A stretch of DNA of 64,000 nucleotides, from contig CAVXFM010000015.1 in the NCBI GenBank assembly GCA_963760985.1, forward strand, positions 558,001 through 622,000. Reading direction: 5' to 3'. Origin of the DNA: JACRDG01 sp963760985 (lineage in GTDB: Bacteria; Desulfobacterota; Desulfomonilia; Desulfomonilales; Desulfomonilaceae). Under the pieces are notes generated by a model, which worked only from the letters and a program-made list of their open reading frames with translations, was not told the origin of the DNA and searched no databases. Positions 26,791-36,529 of the stretch are shown in pieces; within the stretch, counting starts at the first letter, position 1, and each line of letters begins with the position of its first letter. The translations under genes were made by a program, and so were the position numbers.

Positions 26791-26830
26791 ATTCTCCCAA
26801 AGTAAGTGAGACATGTCAACGCAACGTTGA
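26791..26830 (-). promoter_or_regulatory. Candidate leftward prophage promoter with palindromic operator
   Basis: On the minus strand a perfect TTGACA (26819-26814) is followed after 17 bases by GAGAAT (26796-26791). The palindrome TCAACGCAACGTTGA (26816-26830) overlaps the -35 box, where a repressor would block polymerase. No gene is supported from 26529 to 26939 apart from this site. Confidence 0.4.
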
Positions 26831-26939
26831 TAAACCTTATTTGTTGCGCCCCGGGTAGAGGTCGCTCAGGTGGGGTTGTGCGTCGTCCGATCGCTCCCCT
26901 TTTTTCTAGGGGCTTTTCCGAGGCAACTCTGCTACAATT

Positions 26940-28292
26940 ATGCGCTTTGAGGGGGCGCCGGCGATTGGGATAGCCTCGTCAGCGGGCAATGGTGTTTTCC
27001 GCTCTAGGCCTGCCTCGGGGAATCTTGATGAGTCTGTGTCCGTGTTCGTTGACGATCATGAACGGGCGAATCGAGGAATTCGAGTGCAAGATATATTATT
27101 CGCGGTTGGTGCGGCCATTCTGGTCTTTGAAATCTGTTTCTGGTTGATGAGAGCCCGGGACCTGATCCAGACTATACGGAACGTCCCTGAAATCCGCCCG
27201 GACCATCCGGTGACCCTGCCTGACGATGCTCCGCTGATTTCGGTCATCGTGCCGGCTCACAACGAGCAACCGGGGATAAAGGAATGCCTTGAATCCATCT
27301 TTCAGCAGGATTACCCGCGAATTGAGGTGATCCTGGTGGATGACAGATCGACAGACAACACCGTCTCGATAGCCAGGGCCACTGCCGCGGATCGAGACAA
27401 TTTCACCATGATTTCCCTCGACAAACTGCCCGCAGGTTGGACCGGAAAATGCCACGCCTTGCACGAGGGCGTGCGTCATGCCTCCGGCCAATGGTTCGCG
27501 TTTCTTGACGCAGACAGTCTGCTGCACAAAACCGCGTTGCGCCAATGTTACGCGCAGGCCGTGCGTTCCGGGGTGAGCATGGTGACCCTGAGCACCCAGT
27601 TCATCATGAAGAGCTTCTGGGAAAAGGCGCTCCAACCCGTGTTGGCCTCCATGTCGCTGATCATATTCCCCCTGGCCAGGATCAACGATCCCACCAGCAA
27701 GGTCGCTTCCGCGAACGGGATGTTCTACCTCATCGCTCGCGATGCGTATGCTCGCATCGGAGGCCATCGGGACGTGAAAGGGCTTGCCGTGGAGGACATT
27801 GGCATCGGCAAGCGGGTCAAGGCAGCAGGACTTGGCCTGTTGTTCGCCAATGGGTGGCGGGTGATGCGCACCCGTATGTATCAAGGGGCATCTGAAACGG
27901 TAGACGGCTGGACCCGCATTATCAGTGCGTCACTCAATTACCAACTGTCGGCCGCGCTCAAGTACCTGGTGATGCATGTGCTGATGAGTCTCCCTGTGCT
28001 GGTGTTCGCTTTGTGCGTGTACGTCCCGCATGCGCAGCAATGCTATCCTCACCTCTGGTTCGTTCTTCCTGCCGGGGCGGTGCTGGGCATGTGCGTGGTG
28101 ACGCCTCTGTATTTTGCACGTATGGGAATCCCTCCCCAGTATGCAGCGTTCCTGAGTGTCGGGCAGTTGTCTCTCGTGTGGGTTTTTCTGGTAATCATCA
28201 AGAAGATATGGCGCAAGGACGCACTGCAATGGCGGGGCACCACGTACTACGCCACCCGGTACGAACCGACCCGGCTCGATCCGGTCGCGTGA
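26940..28292 (+). CDS. Membrane-anchored family 2 glycosyltransferase
   Basis: 450 aa as an ATG-started ORF. A GTG at 27084 with GAGGA upstream is a good alternative start, since the first 48 residues look unstructured. One N-terminal span (FAVGAAILVFEICFWLM) precedes a GT-A domain with VIVPAHNEQPG, VDDRSTDNT and LDADS. The product-side motif VEDIGIGKRVKAAG follows, and three C-terminal spans end the protein. The layout is like processive or hopanoid/carotenoid-type (HpnB/CrtQ-like) transferases using nucleotide sugars at the inner membrane. The acceptor is not evident from neighbours. It is the first chromosomal gene right of the prophage. Confidence 0.75.
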   Translation: MRFEGAPAIGIASSAGNGVFRSRPASGNLDESVSVFVDDHERANRGIRVQDILFAVGAAILVFEICFWLMRARDLIQTIRNVPEIRPDHPVTLPDDAPLISVIVPAHNEQPGIKECLESIFQQDYPRIEVILVDDRSTDNTVSIARATAADRDNFTMISLDKLPAGWTGKCHALHEGVRHASGQWFAFLDADSLLHKTALRQCYAQAVRSGVSMVTLSTQFIMKSFWEKALQPVLASMSLIIFPLARINDPTSKVASANGMFYLIARDAYARIGGHRDVKGLAVEDIGIGKRVKAAGLGLLFANGWRVMRTRMYQGASETVDGWTRIISASLNYQLSAALKYLVMHVLMSLPVLVFALCVYVPHAQQCYPHLWFVLPAGAVLGMCVVTPLYFARMGIPPQYAAFLSVGQLSLVWVFLVIIKKIWRKDALQWRGTTYYATRYEPTRLDPVA

Positions 28293-28426
28293 AAGGATTG
28301 AGTGCAAAGCGCTTTCAAAGAAGTAGTTTCCGCTTTGCCGCGTGCCGGCCAATGAATCCCGGGAATGAAAGCTCCGTATCTCTGCAAACATCCTCGCACC
28401 AAAAGAGGAACCCCATCCTGACCCGA

Positions 28427-28795
28427 TCAACAGGCCTCCAGCGAGACCTGTTTTTCCTGCATCACCGCTTTGAACTGCGTGGCGTCGCCGATCACCTTGC
28501 CGATGATATTCACTGCTGACGCAGGTACGATGGTTCCTGAAGAACTCATGGGAGTAGGGCCGAAGAAGATGCAGAATGCCTTTCCTGTGGGCCAGTATCC
28601 CAGGTCGCCCATCTGCACCGTTTCTTTCGCGCTGCCGTCCAGTGCTGCCGTCACAGGAACGGAAAAGTAGATCTCATCACCCCACGTGCTGAAGGATGTC
28701 GTAAAAGGGAGTATTTCTACCACCTTCTTGGCCGTGGCTGTGTCGTTGAGTTCAGCCTCCATGGAGAGCTTACCGACGCTGATTCTGATTCTCAT
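28427..28795 (-). CDS. Cyclophilin-like fold protein (TM1367 family)
   Basis: 122 aa. It begins MRIRISVGKLSMEAELNDT and contains WGDEIYFSVPV, GDLGYWPTGKAFCIFFGPTP and a closing helix/strand (NIIGKVIGDATQFKAV). This matches the small cyclophilin-like domain family, which keeps the barrel but is not established as a prolyl isomerase. Size is normal. It stands alone between a glycosyltransferase and a methyltransferase with no shared operon structure. Confidence 0.75.
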   Translation of the reverse strand: MRIRISVGKLSMEAELNDTATAKKVVEILPFTTSFSTWGDEIYFSVPVTAALDGSAKETVQMGDLGYWPTGKAFCIFFGPTPMSSSGTIVPASAVNIIGKVIGDATQFKAVMQEKQVSLEAC

Positions 28796-28839
28796 GGGTC
28801 GCTCCTGTGCGCATGGCTTGAGGTCCGTAAATCATAGGG

Positions 28840-29566
28840 TTACGGTATCGGCTTTTGGCCTACCAGCGCGGCTACACAATAGTATTGCCAGATGAATTCC
28901 ACCGAAGAGAATCCTGATTCCGACCACCAGTCTTCTTTTTGGCGCATGGTAGAAAAATAGTGCGTTTCCTTGGTCGCACTCAGGTTCTTCATTTCATCCA
29001 TTTGAGCCTGAGTCATTTTGCCGTCGCGCACGAACTGGGCTTCCTTCTGGATCATTTCTTTCTGAAACAATGCCTGGAGCAAGTCCCCTTCGTACCCCTC
29101 GACCGTCACGAGCCAGCCGCCTGGTTTGAGGATTCGTGCCGCTTCGGAGATACAATGCTTATATGCGGCAAACGGCAGATGCTCTAGTACCGAACACGGA
29201 AACGATCGCCTCGTACGAGTCGTCCTGCAAGCTCTCAGCCCAAAGGTGGTTCGCGAGATCGGCAGCGCAATAGCGTACGTCAGACGCGCCGGCTGCGGCA
29301 AGCTTGGCCTGAGCCGCGGCCAACATTTGTGCAGAGCCGTCCAGACAGGTGATGCGAGCGACAGGGAGCACCTCCCGCAGTTTCCGGCTGGTATTGCCCG
29401 TGCCGCAACCCAGATCCAACACAGAGACAGGATCGTTTCCCGTCAAGACATGATTGATGAAATTGACTGCCACCGCGGTAACTTCCTCGTACTTCGGCAC
29501 ACAGTTCACCTGGTACACATCGTACATGCTTGACTGATAACTGAAATAATCAAGTGTATGATTCAT
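28840..29566 (-). CDS. Class I SAM-dependent methyltransferase, frameshifted
   Basis: ATG at 29566 (NHTLDYFSYQSSMYD). The SAM-binding motif I is VLDLGCGTGNTSRKL; motif II has an acidic residue in ITCLDGSAQML. The first frame breaks near 29178. The second continues VLEHLPFAAYKHCISEAARI, then KPGGWLVTVEG. Removing one T from a TT pair rejoins them into a protein of about 240 aa. The C-terminal half may bind the acceptor (a small molecule or lipid is likely, unknown). No neighbouring gene indicates the substrate. Confidence 0.7.
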
Positions 29567-29793
29567 ACGCTTTGCCTCGTCGGGAGGTGAGATACCTCGC
29601 CCGCACCACGTGATACATGCCAAAGCGAATCGGCATGAGAGAGATACACGTCATGGAAAACGACTCAGTTCCGCAGACCATAAGCTGAACTGTCCATTTT
29701 TTACAAGCGAATTGTGCGCCCCTGAACCCGCCCCTTTCCACAGGCCTATTCTTGTGATACGTGAATGGTACGTAACCACGCCGGAGGACCCAG

Positions 29794-30561
29794 ATGAACC
29801 CAGGAGACCGATCGTCTTCAGACGCGAGTTCCGGTTCGGAGCCTATAGAGCCGGGCCGGTCATCTGAGTCGCGTCCGGATGAAACGGCTCAGCGTAAGGT
29901 ACGAAAAAACAGGGGCGATCTGGTGGTGTTGATGGGCATCGGCTCGCTGTTCTGTTGTCCTCCGCTGGGACTGTTGGCCTGGATCATGGCCAGCGCGGAC
30001 CTGAAGCGAGTCCGGGCAGGCGAAATGTCTTCCGAGGGGCTGAGCGCGCTCCGGGCAGGACGAGTGCTCGGCATTATGGGAACCCTCCTGTTCGGTGTGG
30101 TGCTGGCAGGCTCAATGCTCCTGGTGTACCGTCTTCCCGGTTCCCTTTCGGAGATGAAGGGGCTGCTGAATCAGAGGTTGGAACATTTTAAGAAGAACGT
30201 GCAAGAAGACCTGAAGCCTCACCCTCTTTCCAAGGGCCAGCGTGTGTATGCGGGTGTGTGGGTGGGGAACCATGGCACGTATATCAGAATCAATCGCAAC
30301 GGAACCGGTGACTGCAAGTACCGGAAGAACAACGTGACCAGTAAGCAGACGGGTGGCAGAGTACGAATTGAAGGCGGAAAGCTCTCCATAGGCATTTTTG
30401 GCATTTATAGCACTTGGCGGATCGACCAGCCCCCTACCGAGATTGACGGCAAATGGACAATGGTTCTCGATGGGGAGTTGCTTACCCGGAAATCGAAAGC
30501 TCCCCGGATCCCTCCGGAAGAAAACGGAAACCAGGCCAAGCCCAGGGAGTATGAAGTGTAA
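29794..30561 (+). CDS. Two-span membrane protein with DUF4190-like region
   Basis: 255 aa. The N-terminus (about 40 residues) is polar and disordered. Two spans are separated by a loop: VLMGIGSLFCCPPLGLLAWI, and GIMGTLLFGVVLAGSMLLVY after the helix SADLKRVRAGEMSSEGLSA. This resembles DUF4190-type membrane domains. The C-terminal 130 residues form a soluble beta-rich domain (YAGVWVGNHGTYIRINRNGT, IDGKWTMVLDGE) similar to small lipocalin-like modules. The gene is monocistronic and its function unknown. Confidence 0.6.
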   Translation: MNPGDRSSSDASSGSEPIEPGRSSESRPDETAQRKVRKNRGDLVVLMGIGSLFCCPPLGLLAWIMASADLKRVRAGEMSSEGLSALRAGRVLGIMGTLLFGVVLAGSMLLVYRLPGSLSEMKGLLNQRLEHFKKNVQEDLKPHPLSKGQRVYAGVWVGNHGTYIRINRNGTGDCKYRKNNVTSKQTGGRVRIEGGKLSIGIFGIYSTWRIDQPPTEIDGKWTMVLDGELLTRKSKAPRIPPEENGNQAKPREYEV

Positions 30562-30734
30562 CGATTCGCGTCAAAGCGCTTCTGGGACGGCCATGAGCCC
30601 AACCCCGGAGACCGACCTTTGTCATGCCATGTGCGCGCAGTGGTGAGCGCAAGGGCACTACCGCCTGTGCAGTCCGGTTTTTTTCGTTTACACTGCTTTG
30701 CGACTGCTTTCGATCACCTCTCTTGGAGGCAATT

Positions 30735-31353
30735 ATGGGTTGTGCTGCTCCCAGTCCGGTGCACTGGGAAGATCTTCGGAACCGTCCACGGGACACCATC
30801 CTTCAACAAGAAGGAGTCCAGCCGGCCAGCCAGGGAAATGGCTTTGAGATAGGTTTCCTGGACGCGTCGTACCTGGTGGATCCACAGGCTGAGCGCATCG
30901 TGGAAATCTCCCCTCTTCCGGGTCGGCAGTTGACCGAGGAGTTTCAGATTCTCTTGATACGGTATCTGGTAGCGCCGAACGGAGGCCCTCCGGATGGTGA
31001 GGATGTGAGTGAGAAAGACTTGCCAGGTGGGGTCACGTTCTTTCAAGGACCGCACGCGCTCTATGTGGGGCCCATTGCCCGTCTGTACGGCGAAGATCCT
31101 GAAGCATTCGAGAAGCGGGCTCGGGAATTGCACGCGGTCCCTGTACCTGTACGGCGACAAGGCCATGAGGTTCCGCCCCTTTCCCTTCATGCCCGTGACC
31201 TATGTGCTGTGGCGGGCAGACGAGGAATTTCCTGCATCCGTGACCCTATTGTTCGACAGGTCGATCACCCGGTGGTTTGAACTGGACATGGTCTTTACTC
31301 TGGTCCTCGCGCTTACCGAACGGATAGTGGAAAGCCAGAGGCCAGGTCGCTGA
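30735..31353 (+). CDS. DUF3786 domain protein, frameshifted
   Basis: The ATG at 30735 has TTGGAGG upstream. The first frame gives PVHWEDLRNRPRDTILQQEG, FEIGFLDASYLVDPQAERI and QILLIRYL, up to about 31120. The second gives LYLYGDKAMRFRPFPFMPVT and WRADEEFPASVTLLFDRSIT, then ends at 31353. This is the DUF3786 pattern, a family common in Desulfobacterota and clostridia, often near corrinoid or one-carbon genes; its function is not established. One extra base near 31120 explains the break. The copy stands alone. Confidence 0.7.
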
Positions 31354-31420
31354 CCACACGTCGAGTACGTTCGTCCCGGAATTGCAGAGAACTCCCATGA
31401 CCTGGAGGGTCACCACGAAC

Positions 31421-31528
31421 CATGAAAATGCCACCCTGTCCCGCGACCAGCGGGAGCTGGCAAGTGCTTAAAGTTCTTGGGGATGGGGGTTAGGGGGAAG
31501 GCCCTTCTTTCAAGAAGGGCCTTGAAAA
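31421..31528. repeat. Family A palindromic repeat, copy 3 (right end degraded)
   Basis: It starts CATGAAAATG, keeps the GCGACCAGCGGGAGCTGGCA segment and the AAGGCCCTTCTT stem, but lacks the terminal TGCATTTTCATA. It lies downstream of the DUF3786 gene, where the hairpin may act as a terminator. The rest of 31354-31727 holds no supported gene. Confidence 0.75.
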
Positions 31529-31727
31529 TCGCGGCATACTGAAGACCGAACCCAGCGTTACCGTTTGAAGGATCATACCCACCGGCGCATCTTTATCCCG
31601 CGTGCACGATGCTCATGTCCCCGCATTGCGGAAACCACCCCCCAGAAATGTACTTGCGACGGGCAAGGAAACTTGATACACTCTTGGCGTTTCCTCAGAA
31701 CTCCGAACCTGCGGGGGTACAAAGCAT

Positions 31728-32375
31728 ATGACTTACCGCAAATCCACCCCGCACGATGAATCCAAGTCCAGCGGATCGGCCCTGGACGATACGACCCGTC
31801 AACGCATCGTGGCCGAGGCACGGCGACGTTTCTTTGCACTCGGTATCCGAAGCGTCACCATGGACGATCTCGCGTACGATCTCGGGATGAGCAAGCGGAC
31901 GCTTTACCAACATTTTAGGACCAAGGCCGACCTGGTCGAGGCTGTGTTCCTGGATAAGTTCCGCAGCGTTGAGGAGGACCTGACACGAATCGGCGCGGAA
32001 TCGCCGTCCGATTATCTCGGCACCTTGCACCGGCTTTTGGCCTGCATCCAGCAGCACGTGGCAGAACTTCAGCCGCCGCTCGTGCGGGACATTCGTCGGG
32101 AAGCGCCCATGATGTTCGCTCAAATAGAAAGCCGCCGTACCGACATGATTCACCGCCACTTCGGCAAGATCCTTCATGAAGGGCGCAAGGCCGGCATCGT
32201 GCGCACCGACATCCCCGTGACACTGATTGTCGAGATCATGCTTGGCGCGGTACAGGCAATCATGAATCCGGAAAAGCTCGCGCAGCTCGATCTCTTGCCG
32301 AAAGACGGCATTCGCGCAATCCTTAGCGTGATTTTTCAAGGAGCAATGGCGCCAGGGGAGAGGGCAACAAGATGA
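31728..32375 (+). CDS. TetR-family transcriptional regulator of an exporter operon
   Basis: 215 aa. The N-terminal helix-turn-helix is clear: RQRIVAEARRRFFALGIRSV, then MDDLAYDLGMSKRTLYQHFR, residues about 24-68. The C-terminal helical ligand domain follows. Its last codons overlap the start of the HlyD-type gene (ATGA). The regulator-adaptor-ATPase-permease set resembles the E. coli cecR-ybhGFSR arrangement. It probably represses its own operon until a toxic compound binds (family knowledge). Confidence 0.85.
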   Translation: MTYRKSTPHDESKSSGSALDDTTRQRIVAEARRRFFALGIRSVTMDDLAYDLGMSKRTLYQHFRTKADLVEAVFLDKFRSVEEDLTRIGAESPSDYLGTLHRLLACIQQHVAELQPPLVRDIRREAPMMFAQIESRRTDMIHRHFGKILHEGRKAGIVRTDIPVTLIVEIMLGAVQAIMNPEKLAQLDLLPKDGIRAILSVIFQGAMAPGERATR

Positions 32376-33487
32376 AGCGTCCCGGAGCAGCTTATTGCGG
32401 TCCCGGGTTTTCGCCTGCTCGGACGCGACTCGGCATGGGGCTCGCGTCTCTCTTCCACGCGGGCCTGGATTGCGGGACCTCGGATATGCGGAACACGCGG
32501 GGTTGCTCCGCGGCCTCGTCGTCGCGCACCGGAGAACTGTTTTTCATGTGCGCACTGCTGGGGGTTCTTTGTGTCGCAGGAGGTTGCGCCAGGTCGGACA
32601 GCAATCGAGTCCAGGGTTACGTGGAGGGCGAGTTTGTGTACATTGCATCGCCGCTTGCCGGCCAGATGGAATCACTCTCCGTGCAGCGGGGTGACCACGT
32701 AAAAGCGGGCAATCCGCTTTTTGCGCTGGACAACACCTTTGAAAAGGCAGCGAAAGACGAAGCAGCCCGAAGGCTTGCACAGGGCCGTGCGAACCTGGAG
32801 GACGCGAAGAAGGGTAGACGCCCCACGGAGATTGAATCCGTGGAAGCGCAACTCCGCCAGGCACGAGCTGCCTTGACACTTTCAGAGCTGGAATTCGAGC
32901 GCCAGCAAAAACTCGTCGAGTCCGGTGCGGTTGCCCAGCAGGATTTTGACCGCGCGATATCCACCCGAGACCAGAATCACCAGAGGGTAGGCCAGCTTGA
33001 AGCTGACCTGGAGACTGCGCGGCTGGGCTCCCGCAGCGATCAGATTCAAGCGGCACACGACAACGTGGCCGCGTTGGAAGCCGCACTTGCCCGGGCAGAC
33101 TGGAACTTCTCAGAAAAGAGCCAGGCAGCGCCTGAAGCCGGCCTGATCTTTGACACGCTGTATCGCGGTGGAGAATGGGTTGCCGCAGGCCGCCCAGTGG
33201 TGGTACTGCTGCCTCCCGCGAACATCAAAGTGCGGGCGTTTGTGCCGGAAACCCTCATTGGAGCGATTCATCGCGGGGACCGCGTGGAAGTTTTCGTGGA
33301 TGGAGCGCCCCAGCCGTATGTCGGGAAGGTAAGTTACATTTCACCCCGTGCGGAATACACGCCTCCTGTGATTTACAGTCAGGAGAGCCGCTCCAAACTG
33401 GTATTCATGGTCGAGTCGGTTTTCGAGCCCAAGATCGCGAAGCACTTGCACCCAGGCCAACCCGTTGACGTGCGATTCGGTTCCTGA
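32372..33487 (+). CDS. HlyD/YbhG-type periplasmic adaptor, probable lipoprotein
   Basis: 371 aa if started at the overlapping ATG. A later ATG (32486 or 32546) would give a more normal N-terminus, because the hydrophobic signal with lipobox-like CVAGGC lies unusually far in (about residues 58-73). Then come a lipoyl-like half motif (YIASPLAGQMESLSVQRGD), a long coiled-coil hairpin (residues 115-250), the returning half and a beta-barrel (VRAFVPETLIGAIHRGDRV). It would link the inner-membrane ABC exporter to an outer-membrane channel, which is not encoded here. Confidence 0.8.
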   Translation: MKRPGAAYCGPGFSPARTRLGMGLASLFHAGLDCGTSDMRNTRGCSAASSSRTGELFFMCALLGVLCVAGGCARSDSNRVQGYVEGEFVYIASPLAGQMESLSVQRGDHVKAGNPLFALDNTFEKAAKDEAARRLAQGRANLEDAKKGRRPTEIESVEAQLRQARAALTLSELEFERQQKLVESGAVAQQDFDRAISTRDQNHQRVGQLEADLETARLGSRSDQIQAAHDNVAALEAALARADWNFSEKSQAAPEAGLIFDTLYRGGEWVAAGRPVVVLLPPANIKVRAFVPETLIGAIHRGDRVEVFVDGAPQPYVGKVSYISPRAEYTPPVIYSQESRSKLVFMVESVFEPKIAKHLHPGQPVDVRFGS

Positions 33488-33490
33488 TTC

Positions 33491-34417
33491 ATGGCAAACG
33501 ATTTTGCAATCAATGTGCATGGCATGACCAAACGGTTCGGCGGGCTCACCGCGGTTAACCATATTGACCTCCAGGTCCGTTCAGGCGAGATTTGCGGGTT
33601 TCTCGGTCCCAACGGCAGTGGCAAGACCACTTTTATCCGCATGCTTTGCGGACTGCTCCGCGTGGACGTGGGTAGCGGCACGTGCCTGGGCTATGACGTG
33701 ATCACCCAGAGCGAGGAAATCAAACGTCAGGTCGGGTACATGACCCAGCGATTCAGCTTTTACGAGGACTTGAGCATTCTGGAGAACCTGGATTTTGTCG
33801 CGCGGATGTATTCCGTACAGAATCGACGCGAAGCGGTGCAGGAGAGTATTGAACGACTGGGGCTGACTCGACGCCGGCAGCAGCTTGCCGGACAACTCTC
33901 CGGGGGATGGAAGCAACGCCTTGCTCTGGCCGCGTGCATGATTCACCGTCCCAGGTTACTCCTGCTGGACGAGCCCACAGCCGGAGTGGATCCCAAAGCT
34001 CGCCGCGAATTTTGGGAGCAAATTCATCAGCTCGCGGGGCAAGGTCTAACCGTACTGATCGCCACTCACTACATGGATGAAGCTGAGCGCTGTCATCGGC
34101 TCGCGTTCATCGTAGACGGTAATCTGCTTACGTTCGGGACTGTCGCGGAGGTAGTCGATCAGGCTCGTTTGACGACCTGGTCGGTCAGTGGCCCGGACTT
34201 GCTCGCACTCGCGGAAAAGCTTCACGGCCGACCTGGTGTCGAGCAGGCAGTGGCCTTTGGCGCGGCTCTCCACGTGAGCGGGGACGACCCGGAAGCACTC
34301 GAACAGGCTATTGAGCCGTTTCGCAGGCTAGGATACGACTGGCGCCGGATAGACTCCGGACTGGAAGACGTGTTTATTCATTTGATGGATAGATTCAGGG
34401 AGAATGCTGCGTCATGA
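33491..34417 (+). CDS. ABC exporter ATP-binding protein (YbhF/drug-export type)
   Basis: 308 aa. Walker A is GPNGSGKTT, the signature LSGGWKQRLALA, Walker B LLLLDEPTAGVDP and the switch His is in ATHYMDE. After the nucleotide domain, 80 residues (LLALAEKLHGRPGVEQAVAF) match the C-terminal regulatory tail of ABC-2 type ATPases. It starts 3 bases after the adaptor stop and overlaps the permease start by 4. It energises export of hydrophobic compounds or drugs with the adjacent ABC-2 permease; the substrate is unknown. Confidence 0.85.
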   Translation: MANDFAINVHGMTKRFGGLTAVNHIDLQVRSGEICGFLGPNGSGKTTFIRMLCGLLRVDVGSGTCLGYDVITQSEEIKRQVGYMTQRFSFYEDLSILENLDFVARMYSVQNRREAVQESIERLGLTRRRQQLAGQLSGGWKQRLALAACMIHRPRLLLLDEPTAGVDPKARREFWEQIHQLAGQGLTVLIATHYMDEAERCHRLAFIVDGNLLTFGTVAEVVDQARLTTWSVSGPDLLALAEKLHGRPGVEQAVAFGAALHVSGDDPEALEQAIEPFRRLGYDWRRIDSGLEDVFIHLMDRFRENAAS

Positions 34418-35554
34418 AGCTGAGACACGAATTCTCGCTCGCGCGATTTTGGGCGATGGTCGTCAAAGAATTCGTCCAGATGCGTCGAGACCGTCTCACC
34501 TTTGGGATGATGATCGGTATTCCCCTGATTCAGCTTGTTCTTTTTGGGTATGCCATCAATTCCGACCCCAAACATTTGCCCACCGCGGTGGTCCTGGCCG
34601 ACAACGGCCCCCAGGGACGGACCTTGCTGTATGCCATTCGGAACAGCAGTTACTTTGATTTGTACGGCAGATGAAGACGGAAACCGAAGGGCATGACGCT
34701 CTCGCGTGGGAGAAGTCCAGTTTGTCGTACACATACCGGAGAATTTCACCCGGGATCTGCTTCGGGGCGACAGGCCTGCGGTCCTTCTGGAAGCGGATGC
34801 GACAGATCCCGCAGCCACCAGCAATGCAATCGGCACCCTGAACATTCTCGTAAACAATGCGCTGCACAACGATCTCAAAGGACCGCTCGCGTTTCTCGCG
34901 GGAACCGACGGCCCTATCGATCTCCGTGTGCATGCGCGGTACAACCCCGAAAGGGTCACTCAGTATAACATCGTGCCAGGCCTCATGGGCGTGGTCCTCA
35001 CCATGACCATGGTCTTGATCACCGGCCTGGCGATTACGCGGGAGCGTGAGCGCGGTACCATGGAAAATCTCCTTTCCATGCCCACGCGTCCGTTTGAAGT
35101 CCTGTTAGGCAAGATCATCCCTTACATCCTCGTGGGGTATATCCAGGTAGGGCTGATTCTCGTTGCCGCACGTCTGCTTTTCCACGTGCCGATGATGGGC
35201 AGCCTGGCGCTCTTGCTCGCGGTCGCACTGGTGTTTATCGCTGCAAACCTGGCCATGGGCATCACTTTTTCCACGTTGGCTGAAAACCAGCTTCAGGCCA
35301 TGCAGATGACGTTCTTTTTCTTTTTGCCGTCAATACTGCTTTCCGGGTTCATGTTCCCTTTCCGGGGTATGCCTTCCTGGGCGCAGGTGATCGGCGAAGT
35401 GCTCCCGCTCACCCATTTTCTGCGCATCATTCGCGGGATATTACTGAAAGGCAACGGATTCGCTGACGTCGCGCCGGAGATGTGGCAAATCGCTCTTTTC
35501 ACCGCGGTCGCGCTGTTCATCGGGGTAAAACGCTATCGCCAGACCTTGGATTAG
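34414..35554 (+). CDS. ABC-2 type permease, two frameshifts
   Basis: The ATG at 34414 overlaps the ATPase stop. Frame 1 gives the N-terminal cytoplasmic part and first span (DRLTFGMMIGIPLIQLVLFG). A break near 34665 (a missing T) passes into a short second frame, and another near 34705 into the third frame, which continues GEVQFVVHIPENFTRDLLRG and the five remaining spans to YRQTLD. The restored length is about 380 aa, normal for YbhS/YbhR-like permeases. E. coli has two permease genes in the equivalent operon; only one is found here, which would have to dimerise. Confidence 0.75.
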
Positions 35555-35635
35555 AGGCAAATCCTTCTGGCAAACCCGGGGGGCTCCAGAGGAGAAACCT
35601 TGGGCAAAACGGTTGCCCCCCTGGAAACGCTGTTC

Positions 35636-36052
35636 TTAATTATAGATCTCAATTCCGCTGAAGAAATACCCGATCTCGAATGCAGCACTCTGCTCGGAAT
35701 CCGAGCCGTGAACGATATTGTTCTGTTTGCTGTCCGCCCATGTGGCCCGGATGGTCCCCTTTGCCGCTTCCGCGGGGTCGGTTGCACCCATGAGTTCACG
35801 ATTGCGTGCGATCGCGTCTTCGGCTTCCAGTACCATGATTACCACCGGGCCGGAAATCATGAAATCAACGAGTTCCCCGAAGAAAGGGCGCTCCTTATGC
35901 ACGTAATAGAAGCCCTCTGCTTCCTCGCGGCTTAGTTTCTTCATCTTCATCGCGGCAATCCGGAACCCGGAGTCCAGGAAAATCTTCACCACGTCGCCGA
36001 CGAGTTTCTTGGCCACACCGTCGGGTTTGATTATAGACAAAGTACGCTGCAT
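35636..36052 (-). CDS. ndk: Nucleoside diphosphate kinase
   Basis: 138 aa, full length for the family. N-terminal QRTLSIIKPDGV, the substrate-binding KERPFF, and NNIVHGSDS with catalytic His115 are all present. It transfers the gamma phosphate of ATP to other NDPs through a phosphohistidine, keeping nucleotide pools balanced. It is monocistronic and convergent with the exporter operon. Confidence 0.95.
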   Translation of the reverse strand: MQRTLSIIKPDGVAKKLVGDVVKIFLDSGFRIAAMKMKKLSREEAEGFYYVHKERPFFGELVDFMISGPVVIMVLEAEDAIARNRELMGATDPAEAAKGTIRATWADSKQNNIVHGSDSEQSAAFEIGYFFSGIEIYN

Positions 36053-36529
36053 AGTTATCTCCTTATGTTGATGAATGGCTGCAAAAGTTGCAACGAATCG
36101 AATTTATGAAACGTAACCGATGCCACACACAATACCCTATTTCTTGAGAATGACTGCACGCTTTCTTCACTTCGCGCGACACACCGCGGTCGAGTCTTCG
36201 TTTCTCAGGACTTCTTCACTCGCGGTTCCACCTGCGTCGTGCTCGGATACAGAAAGACCACGGGCCGTGTCCTGAATCAAGAACGCGCGTTCTTGTGTTC
36301 CGGTGCACGGCAAAAGTCGGACTACTATCAATATCGATATGTGGCGAAGATGGCCCGGCCTCCAGGGGCACCGGTCCCATGGCGGGTCTTCGAAATACCT
36401 ATCCTTGCCGAGAATGTTCCCTCGGTGTTGGCCGCGAAAGGCGTATCTGCGTCCGCATGAGTACGTGGCTGCGGATGCACAAAACGTCACATCCTTCACG
36501 ACAAAACAATGGGTGTCCCAGGTGCAGGA
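36053..36529. other. Intergenic stretch of about 480 bases, no gene seen
   Basis: Overlapping short ORFs occur on both strands without coding character or ribosome-binding sites. It presumably holds the ndk promoter on the minus strand. No hairpin of the named repeat families is evident here. Confidence 0.3.

Noticed and set aside
26529..26939. tRNA or attachment site at the prophage right edge
   Set aside because: No cloverleaf, T-loop motif or duplicated core was found here by eye, and the left end of the prophage is outside the window.
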